A stretch of 33,733 nucleotides of DNA from Gammaproteobacteria bacterium DTU037 (lineage in GTDB: Bacteria; Pseudomonadota; Gammaproteobacteria; Pseudomonadales; Pseudomonadaceae), in contig LFRZ01000048.1 in NCBI GenBank assembly GCA_001513025.1, positions 1 through 33,733 of the forward strand, written 5' to 3'. The position numbers were made by a program, and so were the translations under genes. How positions within the stretch are numbered: position 1 is the stretch's first letter; the number at the start of each line of letters is the position of its first letter. A model generated the notes under the pieces. It saw only the letters and a list, made by a program, of their open reading frames with translations. It was not told where the DNA came from and ran no database searches. Below are positions 1-12,095 of the stretch, piece by piece.

Positions 1-10
1 TCTTAGCGAG

Positions 11-69
11 GAGGCGTATTCTACACTCTCCAAAGTAACTGTCAAGGTTTATTTTCTGTAAGCTTTTAG
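11..69 (-). promoter_or_regulatory. rRNA-operon-type promoter firing out of the left edge
   Basis: On the minus strand there is a perfect -35 TTGACA (40-45), a 16-base spacer and a -10 TAGAAT (18-23). An A/T-rich stretch at 46-69 could be an UP element, and a GC-rich discriminator with CCTCC lies just after the -10. This is the usual make-up of a strong, growth-controlled rrn P1 promoter. In Pseudomonas tyrS is directly followed by a 16S rRNA operon in the same direction (recalled), which fits this position downstream of tyrS. The rRNA itself lies outside the window, so the target is inferred. Confidence 0.72.
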
Positions 70-122
70 CTGCCTCAGTAAACTCCTTACTCCTTGATTC
101 GCTCTGTTGCGCGCTTCAAGAA

Positions 123-161
123 CGCCTATAGTACAGCCTTTTTATAAAAGCACAATAGGCG
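123..161. repeat. 7-bp inverted repeat downstream of tyrS
   Basis: CGCCTAT (123-129) and ATAGGCG (155-161) form a perfect 7-bp inverted repeat around a 25-base A/T-rich loop, between the tyrS stop and the rrn-type promoter. It could end tyrS transcription, but there is no run of T after the stem, so a terminator role is only weakly supported. Confidence 0.3.
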
Positions 162-177
162 CTCTCAAAAAACTCAT

Positions 178-1377
178 TTAATCCGCCAGCAACTTAACAC
201 GTGCAAAACTTTTCTTACCCGCCTGGCACACATGCTCAGCACCCAACTTAAAAATGAACTCACGAGCCACTACATTGCCATCCACCCGCACGCTGCCTGC
301 AGCCAGCATATCCCGTGCACCTGCGGCGTTTTTCACCAACCCTGCTTTATTTAAAACAGCAGCAATCGGCATATCACTATCCGCCTTAACTTCTATAGTA
401 GGCAAATCTTCAGGAAGCTCACCCTCTTGCATACGGTTGCCTGCGGACTTATGCGCATTAGCAGCGGCTTCGTCGCCATGAAAGCGCGCAATCAACTCAC
501 GAGCCAGCTCAATCTTGATATCCCGCGGATTAACACCTTGCGCAACACTATCCTTTAATTGCGCAATCTCTGCAGGATCACGAAAGCTTAGCAAATCGAA
601 GTAACGCCAAATCAACTGATCAGGCATCGATAGCAATTTCGTATACATTGCACCGGGCGCTTCCTGTATTCCTACATAGTTACCCAGCGATTTGGACATT
701 TTCTTAACACCATCCAAACCTTCTAGTAGCGGCATAGTGATAATGCACTGCGGCTCCTGAGCATAAGCACGCTGCAATTCACGCCCCATTAGTAGGTTAA
801 AGGTCTGATCGGTACCACCCACCTCTATATCGGCACGCAAAGCGACAGAGTCATAGCCCTGAATTAACGGGTACAAAAACTCATGAATAGCGATCGACTG
901 ATTATTTGCATAGCGATTGCTGAAATCTTCCCTTTCTAGCATACGCGCAACAGTATAGTGCGAAGCTAAGCGGATAAAATCCGCTGAGTTTAGCTTTTCA
1001 AGCCAAGAGGAGTTAAAGACTACCTCTGTCTTGCTTTCATCAAGAATTTTGAATACTTGCTGCTTATAGGTTTCCGCATTCGCCACAACCTGCTCGCGCG
1101 TCAATGGCGGCCGCGTAGCGCTTTTACCGCTAGGGTCACCGATCATCCCAGTGAAATCACCAATTAAAAAAACAATCTGGTGACCTAAGTCCTGCAGCAT
1201 GCGCAATTTATTTAACAGCACGGCATGCCCTAGGTGTAGATCCGGAGCTGTCGGGTCAAAACCTGCTTTAATACGTAACGGCTTATTACGTTTTAACTTT
1301 TCCACCAGTTCTTGCTCTACAATAACGCTATCAGCACCTCGCTTGATAATAGCTAATTGTTCTTCAACGGTTTTCAT
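178..1377 (-). CDS. tyrS: Tyrosyl-tRNA synthetase (TyrZ-like class)
   Basis: Cytoplasmic class I aminoacyl-tRNA synthetase that charges tRNA-Tyr. With the ATG at 1377 the protein is 399 residues, the usual Pseudomonas length. A TTG seven codons upstream would extend it but has no ribosome binding site. The HIGH motif appears as HLGH at residues 48-51 and KMSKS at about 219-223. This canonical KMSKS and the roughly 400-residue length point to the second bacterial TyrRS type rather than the E. coli TyrS type, which carries a KFGKT-like loop. The C-terminal region from about residue 335 looks like an S4 RNA-binding domain. It diverges from the M23 peptidase gene and is followed by an rRNA-type promoter in the same direction. 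Family assignment is secure. Confidence 0.97.
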   Translation of the reverse strand: MKTVEEQLAIIKRGADSVIVEQELVEKLKRNKPLRIKAGFDPTAPDLHLGHAVLLNKLRMLQDLGHQIVFLIGDFTGMIGDPSGKSATRPPLTREQVVANAETYKQQVFKILDESKTEVVFNSSWLEKLNSADFIRLASHYTVARMLEREDFSNRYANNQSIAIHEFLYPLIQGYDSVALRADIEVGGTDQTFNLLMGRELQRAYAQEPQCIITMPLLEGLDGVKKMSKSLGNYVGIQEAPGAMYTKLLSMPDQLIWRYFDLLSFRDPAEIAQLKDSVAQGVNPRDIKIELARELIARFHGDEAAANAHKSAGNRMQEGELPEDLPTIEVKADSDMPIAAVLNKAGLVKNAAGARDMLAAGSVRVDGNVVAREFIFKLGAEHVCQAGKKSFARVKLLAD

Positions 1378-1536
1378 GCTTTGAACACCACATTTCAAAA
1401 ATAGATAGCTAATTAGAATACTAGATAAGGAACCAAAAACAAATTAACGCATCTGACAAATGGCTCCACAGCCAATCAGTTTTTACGTAATCTCGTGGAA
1501 AAACCTGACACAGCGCAAGTTGCAAGACATCTAGAC

Positions 1537-1564
1537 TTGCAGTAGAAGGCTTTTACCTTATACT
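1537..1564 (+). promoter_or_regulatory. Sigma-70 promoter candidate for the M23 peptidase and anmK
   Basis: TTGCAG (1537-1542), a 16-base spacer and TATACT (1559-1564) lie 32 bases before the ATG of the M23 peptidase gene. The position and both hexamers suit a housekeeping promoter for the peptidase-anmK pair. This is judged by eye only. Confidence 0.5.
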
Positions 1565-1596
1565 TTGTCCACCGCACACAGCAGACACATAAGACT

Positions 1597-4040
<2,444 letters not shown>

Positions 4041-4050
4041 AGCAATTTAT

Positions 4051-4401
4051 TTAGACAGAGAAGGATGAACCACAACCACAAGTGGTGGTTGCGTTTGGAT
4101 TGTTAATCACAAAACGTGACCCTTCAAGACCTTCGGTATAGTCAACTTCTGCGCCGACTAAGTACTGAAAGCTCATTGGATCAACGATCAAGCTTACACC
4201 TTCACGATCAATAATCGTGTCATCGTCTGCAACATCCTCATCAAAGGTAAAGCCGTACTGGAAGCCTGAACAGCCACCACCGGTGATAAACACACGTAAC
4301 TTTAAACGCGGATTACCTTCTTCTTCCACCAGAGCTTTAACTTTATTTGCGGCCCCTTGAGTAAACTGCATTGCGGCAGGGACGAAGGATTCAACACTCA
4401 T
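4051..4401 (-). CDS. erpA: Iron-sulfur cluster insertion protein ErpA
   Basis: A-type carrier that delivers Fe-S clusters to target apoproteins; in E. coli it serves the isoprenoid enzymes IspG and IspH. The chosen ATG at 4401 gives 116 residues, the Pseudomonas length, and has a good ribosome binding site (GGGAG about eight bases upstream). An upstream in-frame ATG at 4443 would add 14 residues without such a site. The three cluster-binding cysteines are C44 in GGGCSGF and C108 and C110 in the C-terminal TTCGCG. It lies downstream of argC on the same strand with an 86-base gap. Identification is secure. Confidence 0.97.
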   Translation of the reverse strand: MSVESFVPAAMQFTQGAANKVKALVEEEGNPRLKLRVFITGGGCSGFQYGFTFDEDVADDDTIIDREGVSLIVDPMSFQYLVGAEVDYTEGLEGSRFVINNPNATTTCGCGSSFSV

Positions 4402-4487
4402 TTTACTTTCTCCCAGCATCGCGCTGTAAACAACTATAAGCAATATTATCTGCTTATCCTACCATCAAGGTCAACTATTAACAGCAG

Positions 4488-5522
4488 TTAAGGAATTAAT
4501 GCCGCCGAGACTAAACCGCTGCTCTCATCCAAGCCAAACATAATATTCATATTTTGCACTGCTTGCCCTGAAGCACCTTTAACCAAATTATCAATCACAG
4601 ACATCACCACAACCACGTCTGCGCCTTGCGGACGCTGCACAGCAATACGGCACATATTGGCACCCTTGACGCTACGTGTTTGCGGAAATACACCTGTGGG
4701 TAACACATCAACAAAAGGCTCATTGGCGTAGCGTTGTTCAAATAGCGCCTGCAAATCAACACTACGATCAAGCACAGTGGTGTACAAGCTGGCATGAATC
4801 CCACGAATCATAGGTACCAAATGCGGCACAAATGTCAACCCAACAGGCTTGCCTGCAGCGCGACTCAGCCCTTGCTTAATTTCAGGCAAATGACGGTGAC
4901 CATTCACCCCATAGGCCATCATATTCTCGGTCGCCTCACAAAATAATGAGCCTACTTTAGCACCTCGGCCTGCACCACTAACACCCGATGCACAGCTGGC
5001 AATAATCTGCCCCGTATCCGCTAAGCCAGCCTCAACCAATGGCAATAAACCCAACTGAACAGCGGTCGGATAACAGCCTGGCACCGCAATTAAGCGTGCG
5101 TCTTTAATTGCATCGCGATTCACTTCAGGTAAACCATAGACAGCATCAGCGAGTAAATGCGGTGCACCATGTGGCTGTCCGTACCATTGCGCCCACTCTT
5201 GCGCATCCTGTAGGCGGAAATCTGCTGACAAATCAATCACCCGCGTACCTGCTTGCAAAATCTCATCAGCTAAGCCATGCGCCACGCCGTGCGGTGTGGC
5301 AAAAAACACCACATCGCAAGCAGTAATTTTATCAACATCAGGCACTGAAAAAGCTAAAGTAGGATAACTTTCACGGAGATTCGGATACATATCAGCAACA
5401 CGCACCCCTTCTTCCGATCGCGAAGTAATCATTTCAACCTGTGCATGCGGATGTAAAGCCAGTAAACGTAATAACTCAACGCCTGTGTAGCCTGTACCGC
5501 CTACGATTGCCACTTTAATCAT
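4488..5522 (-). CDS. argC: N-acetyl-gamma-glutamyl-phosphate reductase
   Basis: Third enzyme of arginine biosynthesis: NADPH-dependent reduction of N-acetylglutamyl-5-phosphate to the semialdehyde. With the ATG at 5522 the protein is 344 residues and starts [14 protein letters not shown], a Rossmann fold with GxxGxxG. An AGAGGG ribosome binding site lies seven bases upstream, which supports this start over an in-frame codon at 5585. The active-site cysteine is C150 in VPGCYPT, and the substrate-contacting HRHLPE motif is present. It diverges from hemJ and precedes erpA, the same neighbour set as in Pseudomonas. Confidence 0.97.
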   Translation of the reverse strand: MIKVAIVGGTGYTGVELLRLLALHPHAQVEMITSRSEEGVRVADMYPNLRESYPTLAFSVPDVDKITACDVVFFATPHGVAHGLADEILQAGTRVIDLSADFRLQDAQEWAQWYGQPHGAPHLLADAVYGLPEVNRDAIKDARLIAVPGCYPTAVQLGLLPLVEAGLADTGQIIASCASGVSGAGRGAKVGSLFCEATENMMAYGVNGHRHLPEIKQGLSRAAGKPVGLTFVPHLVPMIRGIHASLYTTVLDRSVDLQALFEQRYANEPFVDVLPTGVFPQTRSVKGANMCRIAVQRPQGADVVVVMSVIDNLVKGASGQAVQNMNIMFGLDESSGLVSAALIP

Positions 5523-5635
5523 GCATGCACCCTCTTTAAAATAAAATAATCTGTAACTATATAACCAACACTTTGCAGATGACACTGCATCCTCTGCAGA
5601 CTACCATGTACTCTCTTTTATGCTTGGGGCTGGTT

Positions 5636-6061
5636 ATGACGTATTTGTGGATTAAGGCTTTCCATATTATCGCAGTGGTATGCTGGTTTGCGGGTTTATT
5701 TTATTTGCCGCGCTTATTTGTTTATCACGCGATGAGCACGGATACGGTGAGCCGAGAACGTTTCACTATTATGGAGCGTAAGCTCTATCGAGGGATCATG
5801 CACCCCTCACTGATCGCCACCCTGGCGCTGGGAATTTATATGTTATATATGAATCCTGCGCTGCTCAAGATGGGTTGGATGCATATCAAGCTCACTTTAC
5901 TAGTGTTGCTGATCGCCTATCACTTTTCCTTAGGTGCTATTTATAAACGTTTTGCCCAAGGCACCAACCAAAAAAGCCATGTCTTTTATCGCTGGTTTAA
6001 TGAACTACCGGTATTATTTTTAATCGTGATTGTATTACTGGCGATTCTAAAACCCTTCTAA
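5636..6061 (+). CDS. hemJ: Protoporphyrinogen IX oxidase HemJ
   Basis: Inner-membrane enzyme of the HemJ/UPF0093 family that oxidises protoporphyrinogen IX to protoporphyrin IX in heme synthesis. The ATG at 5636 gives 141 residues beginning MTYLWIKAFHIIAVV. A GGGG-containing site lies six bases upstream, and earlier in-frame ATGs at 5573 and 5606 would add a stretch without family character. Four hydrophobic helices are visible at about residues 3-27, 55-73, 83-101 and 124-139. H10 and K85 sit in the positions of the conserved His and Lys of the family. The ERKLYRGIM motif before the second helix is diagnostic. It diverges from argC and converges on ppc. Confidence 0.9.
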   Translation: MTYLWIKAFHIIAVVCWFAGLFYLPRLFVYHAMSTDTVSRERFTIMERKLYRGIMHPSLIATLALGIYMLYMNPALLKMGWMHIKLTLLVLLIAYHFSLGAIYKRFAQGTNQKSHVFYRWFNELPVLFLIVIVLLAILKPF

Positions 6062-6102
6062 TAGCGAAGCCGCTGCTCAAACAGCATTTGCTCAAGAGTA
6101 AA

Positions 6103-6138
6103 CTGCCCATCACCCAACTGTACTGCGGTGATGGGCAG
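6103..6138. terminator. Hairpin between convergent hemJ and ppc
   Basis: A perfect 12-bp inverted repeat, CTGCCCATCACC (6103-6114) and GGTGATGGGCAG (6127-6138), encloses a 12-base loop exactly between the convergent stops of hemJ and ppc. The T run is short: TTTACTC after the stem on the minus strand. It is probably a bidirectional terminator acting mainly for ppc. Confidence 0.7.
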
Positions 6139-6145
6139 CTATTAA

Positions 6146-8782
6146 CTAGCCTGTATTACGTAATCCCGCCGCAATACCTGCCACAGTGACCAACAACGCT
6201 TGTTCAATCGCAGGGCAGATTGCATCACCTTGCTCCCTTGAGCGTGCCAATAACTCCACTTGCAACAGATGTAATGGATCCAAATAAGTATCTCGAACAC
6301 TAATCGACGCTCGAACCTGTGGATGACGTTCCAATAAGTGAGCCTCGCCGGTCAGATGTAGAACCTGCTCGACTGCTTGACTAAGATGCTGATACAACTG
6401 CTCACCAAAGCCACGCAACTCATCGGCCACTAAACGCTCGTCATATAAGCGCGCAATTCCTGAGTCAGCCTTTAATAACACCATTTCCAGCATATCAATA
6501 CGCGCGCGAAAGAAAGGCCACTGATCACGCATCTCAGCCAACACGGACTCCTCTTGCCGTGCGATAGCGTTTTGTAAGGCAGTTTCCCAGCCAAGCCATG
6601 CCGGTAACATCATCCGTGTTTGCGTCCAAGCAAAAATCCATGGAATAGCCCGCAAACTTTCTATACCACCGCTGCGGCGGCGGGCCGGGCGGCTGCCTAA
6701 CGGCAAACGACCCAACTCTTGCTCTGGCGTGGCTTGACGAAAGTACGCGACAAACTGAGGGTCTTCACGCACGGTTTTGCGGTAGGCGGCTAAACCATCG
6801 GCAGCTAAACGCTCCATCACCGCACGCCATGCCTCTTTCGGTGTCGGTGGCGGCAATAAAGTTGCCTCCAACACTGAGGCTAAATACAGATTTAAGTTTT
6901 GCGCGGCGACTTGCGGCAAACCATATTTAAAGCGGATCACCTCACCTTGTTCTGTGGTGCGGAAACGTCCGGCTACGGAACCGGGAGGTTGCGAAAGGAT
7001 CGCTTCATGCGCAGGTCCACCGCCACGGCCGACAGTACCGCCACGACCATGGAATAAAATCAGTTCAACACCTTGCTTAGCGCAGACCGCAACCAACTCT
7101 TCTTGCGCACGGTATTGTGACCATGCCGCAGCCGTTGTACCGGCATCTTTTGCTGAGTCCGAGTAACCAATCATCACCTCTTGCGGCCCTGCGAGGCTTT
7201 TACGGTAATCACTTAAACTCAGTAGCTGATCAATCACTCCGGCAGCGTTATGCAAATCGTCCTGAGTTTCAAATAGAGGCGCAATACGCATGGCGCGATT
7301 GAGGCCGGCTTCTTTAAGGAGTAACTGCACAGCCAACACATCAGACGGTGCCGACGCCATTGAAATAACATAGGAACCCAACGAATCAGCTGATGCCTGC
7401 GCCACCACTTTACACGTATCCAAAACTTCTTGCGTGTCGGCACTGGCGACAAAAGCGCTGGATAATAAAGGTCGGCGATTGTCAAGTTCACTTAATAAGA
7501 ATGCTTGGCGCTGCTCTTCATTCCACTGTGCATACTCACCTAAGCCCAGCCATTGAGTGATTTCATTTAAGGCGCTCGTGTGACGCTCAGCATCTTGGCG
7601 AATATCTAAACGCACCAAGGACAAACCAAAGGTTGTGGTACGGCGAATCGTATCGAGTAAATCACCGTCGGCAATTAAGCCCATTCCGCACTCATGCAGT
7701 GAGCGATGGCACAGCAGCAGTGGCGTTAATAACTCATCAGTATACTGAAAAATATCGGCTGATAATGACGATCCCGTTGCTAAAGCCGCTTGCAACTCGG
7801 CGCGCGTTTTACGCAGGCGTGCACGTAGCTTTTTAAACAAGACACGGTAAGGCTCATCGGTTTCACCGACCAAGGCCATTAACTCAGGGCTGGCCTGCTG
7901 CATCGACAGTTCAGCGGTCAGACGAGAGATATCTCGCAGAAACAAATCCGCAGCAATCCAGCGTGACAATAACAGCACTGTTTTCGTGACGCGCGCGGTG
8001 ACATTCGGGTTACCGTCACGGTCGCCCCCCATCCAAGTGGCAAAACGAATAGGCGTTGCGGTAATCGGCAATTTATCGCCGCCTGCCGCCTCTAGGGTCT
8101 TATCCACATGACGCAAGACATTGGGAATCGCTTGCCATAATGAACGTTCAATCACGGCAAAGCCCCAGCGTGCCTCATCAACAGGGGTAGGCTGTTCACT
8201 ACGAATTTCGGTGGTATGCCACACTTCAGTAATTAAACTGCGTAATTTTTCAATAACTTTGTCACGCTCTAACGTGGTGAGATCGGTGTGATCAAGTGCG
8301 GCTAACTGCTGGGCAATCGCATCGTACTTCATAATTAAAGTACGACGTGAGACTTCAGTGGGATGCGCGGTGAGCACCAACTCAATATCTAGATCAGCCA
8401 CCGCTTGCGATAAATCTTGCGGATTGTGCCCCGCCACTTGCAGGCGTTCAAGCACAGAGGCCAGCATCTGATCTTCAAATGCAGGCTGCTCGTCACTACG
8501 CCGACGGCGCATCAAGTGATACTGATCGGCAATATTGGCTAAATTAAGAAACTGATTAAAACCACGCGCGACCGGCAGCAACTCATCTTCCGGCAACTGA
8601 TCTAAGGTGTCAGTCAATTGCTGATGGCCGTCTTCCGAACCTAGTCGGGCGGCTTTCGCACCTTTGCGGATGCGTTCAATCTTTTCTAAAAACTCTTCAC
8701 CATGCTGTTCGCGCATGGTTGAGCCAAGCAGTTCACCTAATAAATGAACATGCTCGCGTAGACGTGAATCAATTGGGATCAT
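6146..8782 (-). CDS. ppc: Phosphoenolpyruvate carboxylase
   Basis: Cytoplasmic anaplerotic enzyme that carboxylates PEP with bicarbonate to oxaloacetate. At 878 residues it is full length. The three family signatures are present: the catalytic-histidine motif [11 protein letters not shown] (H140), [10 protein letters not shown] in the middle, and [14 protein letters not shown]. The protein ends in the invariant RNTG carboxy-terminus, which lies in the catalytic and inhibitor site. The ATG at 8782 has GTGGAG seven bases upstream, and a small hairpin (8795-8810) abuts that site. A hairpin terminator follows the stop. A beta carbonic anhydrase at 22984-23622 could supply the bicarbonate it uses, though the genes are not linked. 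Confidence 0.98.
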   Translation of the reverse strand: MIPIDSRLREHVHLLGELLGSTMREQHGEEFLEKIERIRKGAKAARLGSEDGHQQLTDTLDQLPEDELLPVARGFNQFLNLANIADQYHLMRRRRSDEQPAFEDQMLASVLERLQVAGHNPQDLSQAVADLDIELVLTAHPTEVSRRTLIMKYDAIAQQLAALDHTDLTTLERDKVIEKLRSLITEVWHTTEIRSEQPTPVDEARWGFAVIERSLWQAIPNVLRHVDKTLEAAGGDKLPITATPIRFATWMGGDRDGNPNVTARVTKTVLLLSRWIAADLFLRDISRLTAELSMQQASPELMALVGETDEPYRVLFKKLRARLRKTRAELQAALATGSSLSADIFQYTDELLTPLLLCHRSLHECGMGLIADGDLLDTIRRTTTFGLSLVRLDIRQDAERHTSALNEITQWLGLGEYAQWNEEQRQAFLLSELDNRRPLLSSAFVASADTQEVLDTCKVVAQASADSLGSYVISMASAPSDVLAVQLLLKEAGLNRAMRIAPLFETQDDLHNAAGVIDQLLSLSDYRKSLAGPQEVMIGYSDSAKDAGTTAAAWSQYRAQEELVAVCAKQGVELILFHGRGGTVGRGGGPAHEAILSQPPGSVAGRFRTTEQGEVIRFKYGLPQVAAQNLNLYLASVLEATLLPPPTPKEAWRAVMERLAADGLAAYRKTVREDPQFVAYFRQATPEQELGRLPLGSRPARRRSGGIESLRAIPWIFAWTQTRMMLPAWLGWETALQNAIARQEESVLAEMRDQWPFFRARIDMLEMVLLKADSGIARLYDERLVADELRGFGEQLYQHLSQAVEQVLHLTGEAHLLERHPQVRASISVRDTYLDPLHLLQVELLARSREQGDAICPAIEQALLVTVAGIAAGLRNTG

Positions 8783-8794
8783 ACTGGCGCTCCA

Positions 8795-8810
8795 CTGAAG
8801 TTCTCTTCAG
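8795..8810 (-). promoter_or_regulatory. Small hairpin touching the ppc ribosome binding site
   Basis: On the minus strand CTGAAG, loop AGAA and CTTCAG form a perfect 6-bp stem whose last base overlaps the start of the GTGGAG ribosome binding site (8790-8795) of ppc. Such placement can modulate translation start. The stem is short, so the role is speculative. Confidence 0.35.
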
Positions 8811-8899
8811 CTTGCCGAGTTATCCAGCATCTGGCAAGAAACTTTAGTGTTCACCGCCCAATCAAGCATCAACAGAAACCTATATCACCCATGCAGCTA

Positions 8900-9205
8900 T
8901 TACTGGGCGAACTCACAGCGTACGGCACGTTTTTTATCATCGACTAAAACGCCGGTTAAGCCTTTTTGCTGAGTGTCAAACAGCACAACAATACCATCTA
9001 GACACTGGGCAATTTGCTCCGCAGGCTTTAATGAAGCCTTGTAATCTTCACCAGGAATAGTTTTTAACATGGTATATTCGGCAAGCAATAATGCATCAGC
9101 GGGCCTAGCCATATGCAAATAGCCGTAATAACTTAAAACCGCTACAGTACCGAGAATACTGGCAACAGCTGTGCCAATCAGAGGCCGAAAGTCGCGCTCG
9201 CTCAT
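8900..9205 (-). CDS. Small membrane-anchored protein of unknown function
   Basis: I do not recognise a family. The ATG at 9205 is chosen because GGAG lies five bases upstream. It gives 101 residues; longer in-frame versions lack a site. Residues 9-30 form one hydrophobic segment after a short charged N-terminus (MSERDFRP), so it probably has a single membrane anchor with the rest on one side. The soluble part has two cysteines (C68, C97) and ends in a mixed charged segment (LVDDKKRAVRCEF) that looks like a beta hairpin. Two cysteines in the distal part would allow a disulfide if that part is periplasmic. It sits between lysS and ppc on the same strand, 33 bases past the lysS terminator hairpin. 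No function is proposed. Confidence 0.75.
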   Translation of the reverse strand: MSERDFRPLIGTAVASILGTVAVLSYYGYLHMARPADALLLAEYTMLKTIPGEDYKASLKPAEQIAQCLDGIVVLFDTQQKGLTGVLVDDKKRAVRCEFAQ

Positions 9206-9238
9206 AATAACTCCATAACGTGAGTAGGGGTGGGTATC

Positions 9239-9282
9239 CAAATAAGCGCTCCAGCAACGAATACTTCTGTGACTGGAGCGCT
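9239..9282 (-). terminator. Intrinsic terminator after lysS
   Basis: AGCGCTCCAG (9245-9254) and CTGGAGCGCT (9273-9282) form a perfect 10-bp stem with an 18-base loop just after the lysS stop. On the minus strand the stem is followed by TTATTT (9239-9244). It separates the prfB-lysS unit from the small unknown gene. Confidence 0.65.
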
Positions 9283-9294
9283 GAGGCAAGTATA

Positions 9295-10797
9295 TTAATG
9301 CTCTGGACGCATATGCGGGAATAAAATCACATCGCGAATTGACGCTGAATCAGTCAGCAGCATGACCAAGCGATCAATACCGATACCTTCACCAGCGGTT
9401 GGCGGCATACCGTATTCCAAGGCACGAACAAAGTCGGCATCATAATGCATAGCTTCATCGTCACCGGCATCTTTATCCGAGACTTGCGCCAAGAAACGCT
9501 CGGCCTGATCTTCGGCATCATTGAGCTCAGAGTAAGCATTGGCAATTTCACGGCCACCAATAAACAATTCAAAACGGTCAGTGACATTTGGATCATCATT
9601 ATTACGACGCGCCAAAGGTGATACCTCAAATGGATAGCGAGTAATAAAGGTCGGCTGCTCAAGCAGATGCTCAACGGTTTCTTCAAAGATCATGGTTTGC
9701 AGCTTACCAATACCTTCAAAACCTATCACCTTAGCTCCATGTTTTTTGGCTAAGGCGCGTGCCGTGTCGATATCTTCTAGATCGGCTGCGCTGATCTCAG
9801 AATTGTATTTCAAGATGGAATCAAACAGAGAAATACGTTGGAACGGCTGACCAAAGTGGAACACCTTGCCTTGATAAGGCACATCGGTTGTACCAAGAAC
9901 AGCTTGCGCCAGCTCACAGAAGAGTTCTTCGGTGAGATCCATATTGTCTTCGTAGTCAGCGTAGGCTTGGTAAAACTCCAGCATAGTGAATTCTGGATTA
10001 TGGCGTGTGGACACACCTTCATTACGGAAGTTACGGTTGATTTCAAATACACGTTCAAAACCACCCACCACCAGACGCTTTAAATACAGTTCTGGGGCAA
10101 TCCGCAAGTACATCGGTAAATCCAGCGCATTGTGATGGGTTTCAAAAGGCTTAGCTGCGGCACCACCTGGAATGGTTTGCAGCATCGGTGTTTCCACTTC
10201 TAAGAAATCACGCTCAGTTAAGAAGTTACGAATATGCGCAATCACTTTAGAGCGTACTTTGAACGTCTCGCGTACGTCGTCATTGACAATCAAGTCAACA
10301 TAGCGCTGACGGTAGCGCTGTTCGGTATCGGTTAAACCGTGGTGCTTATCCGGCAATGGGCGCAGTGACTTGGTCAGCAATTGTACTTGCGTCATATGCA
10401 CATAGAGATCACCTTTACCCGAGCGCGACAAGGTGCCTTCAATACCAATAATGTCACCTAAATCCCAGCTTTTAATCTCAGCCAGCTTTTCTTCTGGTAA
10501 GTTTTTACGATCGACATAGGCTTGCAAGCGGCCGGTCATATCTTGCACAACCATAAAGGCGCCACGGTTGAGCATAATACGCCCAGCAATTTTTACCGGT
10601 ATCGCCGCCTCGACTAACTGCTCTTTACTGTCATCAACATATTTTTTCTGGATATCAGCACAGTAATGCTCGCGACGAAAATCATTCGGAAAGGCATTGC
10701 CCTTAGCACGTTCGCTGGCTAGCTTTTCTTTACGCAAGGCGATCAGTTTATTTTCTTCGTCTTGCAACTCGTGCTGGGATGGTGCTTGTTCACTCAT
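9295..10797 (-). CDS. lysS: Lysyl-tRNA synthetase (class II)
   Basis: Cytoplasmic class IIb synthetase that charges tRNA-Lys. The ATG at 10797 gives 500 residues; the in-frame GTG at 10809 falls inside the ribosome binding site (GTGGAA) and is rejected. The N-terminal OB-fold anticodon-binding domain spans about residues 60-145. Motif 2 is [18 protein letters not shown] at 257-274, and motif 3 is the C-terminal [12 protein letters not shown]. It lies 102 bases downstream of prfB on the same strand, the prfB-lysS order common in gammaproteobacteria, and ends in a clear hairpin terminator. Confidence 0.98.
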   Translation of the reverse strand: MSEQAPSQHELQDEENKLIALRKEKLASERAKGNAFPNDFRREHYCADIQKKYVDDSKEQLVEAAIPVKIAGRIMLNRGAFMVVQDMTGRLQAYVDRKNLPEEKLAEIKSWDLGDIIGIEGTLSRSGKGDLYVHMTQVQLLTKSLRPLPDKHHGLTDTEQRYRQRYVDLIVNDDVRETFKVRSKVIAHIRNFLTERDFLEVETPMLQTIPGGAAAKPFETHHNALDLPMYLRIAPELYLKRLVVGGFERVFEINRNFRNEGVSTRHNPEFTMLEFYQAYADYEDNMDLTEELFCELAQAVLGTTDVPYQGKVFHFGQPFQRISLFDSILKYNSEISAADLEDIDTARALAKKHGAKVIGFEGIGKLQTMIFEETVEHLLEQPTFITRYPFEVSPLARRNNDDPNVTDRFELFIGGREIANAYSELNDAEDQAERFLAQVSDKDAGDDEAMHYDADFVRALEYGMPPTAGEGIGIDRLVMLLTDSASIRDVILFPHMRPEH

Positions 10798-10899
10798 GAT
10801 AGTTTCCACTAATTTATTCAGGTCGCTGCTTGAGCGATTGTAGGCACGTCAATAGCGTGCTGATTACAGCGTCGACACGTGGTTACGTGCCGCGGCTGA

Positions 10900-11995
10900 T
10901 CAAAGTCCTTGTTTCAGACTCGCCTCTAAAAACTGATTGAGGTCGCCATCTAACACTGCATCGCAGTTACTTTCTTCAACGTTGGTGCGTAAGTCTTTAA
11001 TCCGTGACTGATCCAGTACATAGGATCGAATCTGGTGTCCCCAGCCGATATCTGACTTACTGTCTTCCAATTCTTGCGAGGCAGCACTGCGTTTTGACAA
11101 CTCCAACTCATAGAGTCTGGCGCGGAGCATTTTCATCGCAGTATCGCGGTTAGCATGCTGCGAGCGTTCGTTCTGACAACAGACCACAGTATTGGTCGGT
11201 ATGTGAGTAATACGCACTGCTGAGTCTGTGGTGTTGACGTGCTGTCCACCGGCACCAGATGAACGATAGGTGTCAGTACGCAAGTCGGCCGGATTAATAT
11301 CAATTTCAATATTGTCATCAATCTCAGGCGAAACAAAGACTGCGGTAAAGGAGGTATGACGACGATTGCCCGAATCAAATGGGCTTTTGCGCACTAAACG
11401 GTGCACACCGGTTTCGGTACGTAACCAACCAAAGGCGTAGTCACCTTTAATATGCAAAGTGGCACCTTTGATACCGGCCACATCACCGCTCGACAATTCC
11501 ATAATAGTGGCTTCAAAGCCGTTATGATCAGCCCAACGCAAATACATGCGCAGTAAAATATTGGCCCAATCCTGAGCTTCCGTACCACCCGAGCCTGCTT
11601 GAATATCTAGATAAGCATTATTAGCATCCATTTCACCGCTAAACATACGGCGAAACTCCAGTTTGCTAAGTGCTTCACCGAGTCGAGCAACTTCTGCTCG
11701 GACTTCTTCAACAGCGTCCTGATCTTCTTCTTCAACAGCCATTTCTAGCAGTTCTTTCGAGTCAGCCACACCGCTTTCGAGATTGTCTAAAGTGTCTACC
11801 ACTTGCGCCAGGAGTGAGCGCTCACGGCCTAGATTTTGCGCGTATTCTGGATTACTCCAGACATCTGGATCTTCCAGCTCACGCTCGACTTCGGTTAGAC
11901 GCTCATGCTTAGTAGCATAGTCAAAGATACCCCCGAATGACTTGCGTACGCTCAGCTAAGTCATTGATGGCTTGATGGATTGGATTGACTTCCAT
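10900..11995 (-). CDS. prfB: Peptide chain release factor 2, made by programmed +1 frameshift
   Basis: RF2 recognises UGA and UAA and triggers peptide release. The gene is in two frames. An ATG at 11995 opens 24 codons ending at an in-frame TGA (11921-11923). Slipping +1 at CTT-TGA continues in the main frame to 10900 and gives 364 residues, the normal RF2 length. Translating only from the internal GTG at 11802 would lose the N-terminal domain. The stop-recognising SPF motif is at about 204-206 and the catalytic GGQ at about 249-251. Expression is autoregulated, because low RF2 favours the shift past UGA. It lies downstream of recJ's terminator and upstream of lysS. Confidence 0.97.
11920..11935 (-). 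other. prfB: prfB +1 programmed frameshift site
   Basis: On the minus strand the sequence reads CGGGGG (11930-11935), TAT, CTT, TGA, C. This matches the classical RF2 recoding site: an internal Shine-Dalgarno-like G run three bases before the slippery CTT, then UGA followed by C, a weak termination context. The zero frame ends at TGA (11921-11923). After the slip, GAC (11920-11922) is residue 25, in frame with the rest of RF2. Confidence 0.95.
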
Positions 11996-12037
11996 AACAG
12001 ACAGTTCTCGCTTTGATTGAACAGTATAAAAACATCG

Positions 12038-12043
12038 ATTATA
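12038..12043 (-). promoter_or_regulatory. Candidate -10 element for prfB-lysS
   Basis: A perfect TATAAT on the minus strand lies 43 bases before the prfB ATG, just after the recJ terminator hairpin. No good -35 is seen at the right distance, so the promoter is plausible but incomplete. Confidence 0.4.
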
Positions 12044-12052
12044 CCTCAATAA

Positions 12053-12089
12053 GCATGTGCTGTGCGTGGCTTGCCAGCACAGCACATGC
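12053..12089 (-). terminator. Hairpin between recJ and prfB
   Basis: GCATGTGCTGTGC (12053-12065) and GCACAGCACATGC (12077-12089) form a perfect 13-bp stem with an 11-base loop, seven bases beyond the recJ stop codon. The minus-strand side is followed by TTATTG, a weak U run; the plus-strand side has TTTTGTTT. It most likely ends the yaeQ-recJ transcript. Confidence 0.7.
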
Positions 12090-12095
12090 TTTTGT

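Noticed and set aside
4068-4096. Hairpin-like AACCAC / GTGGTT pairing near the anmK-erpA junction
   Set aside because: It is formed by the codons of the conserved C-terminal cysteine motif of erpA and has no T run, so it is not a convincing terminator.
9180-9289. Longer N-terminal version of the small unknown protein from 9289
   Set aside because: The extension is translated from the lysS terminator hairpin and has no ribosome binding site, while the ATG at 9205 has GGAG at good spacing.
10900-11802. prfB starting at the internal GTG 11802
   Set aside because: The first 64 residues of RF2 are encoded upstream through a clear frameshift site, so this start would truncate a conserved domain.
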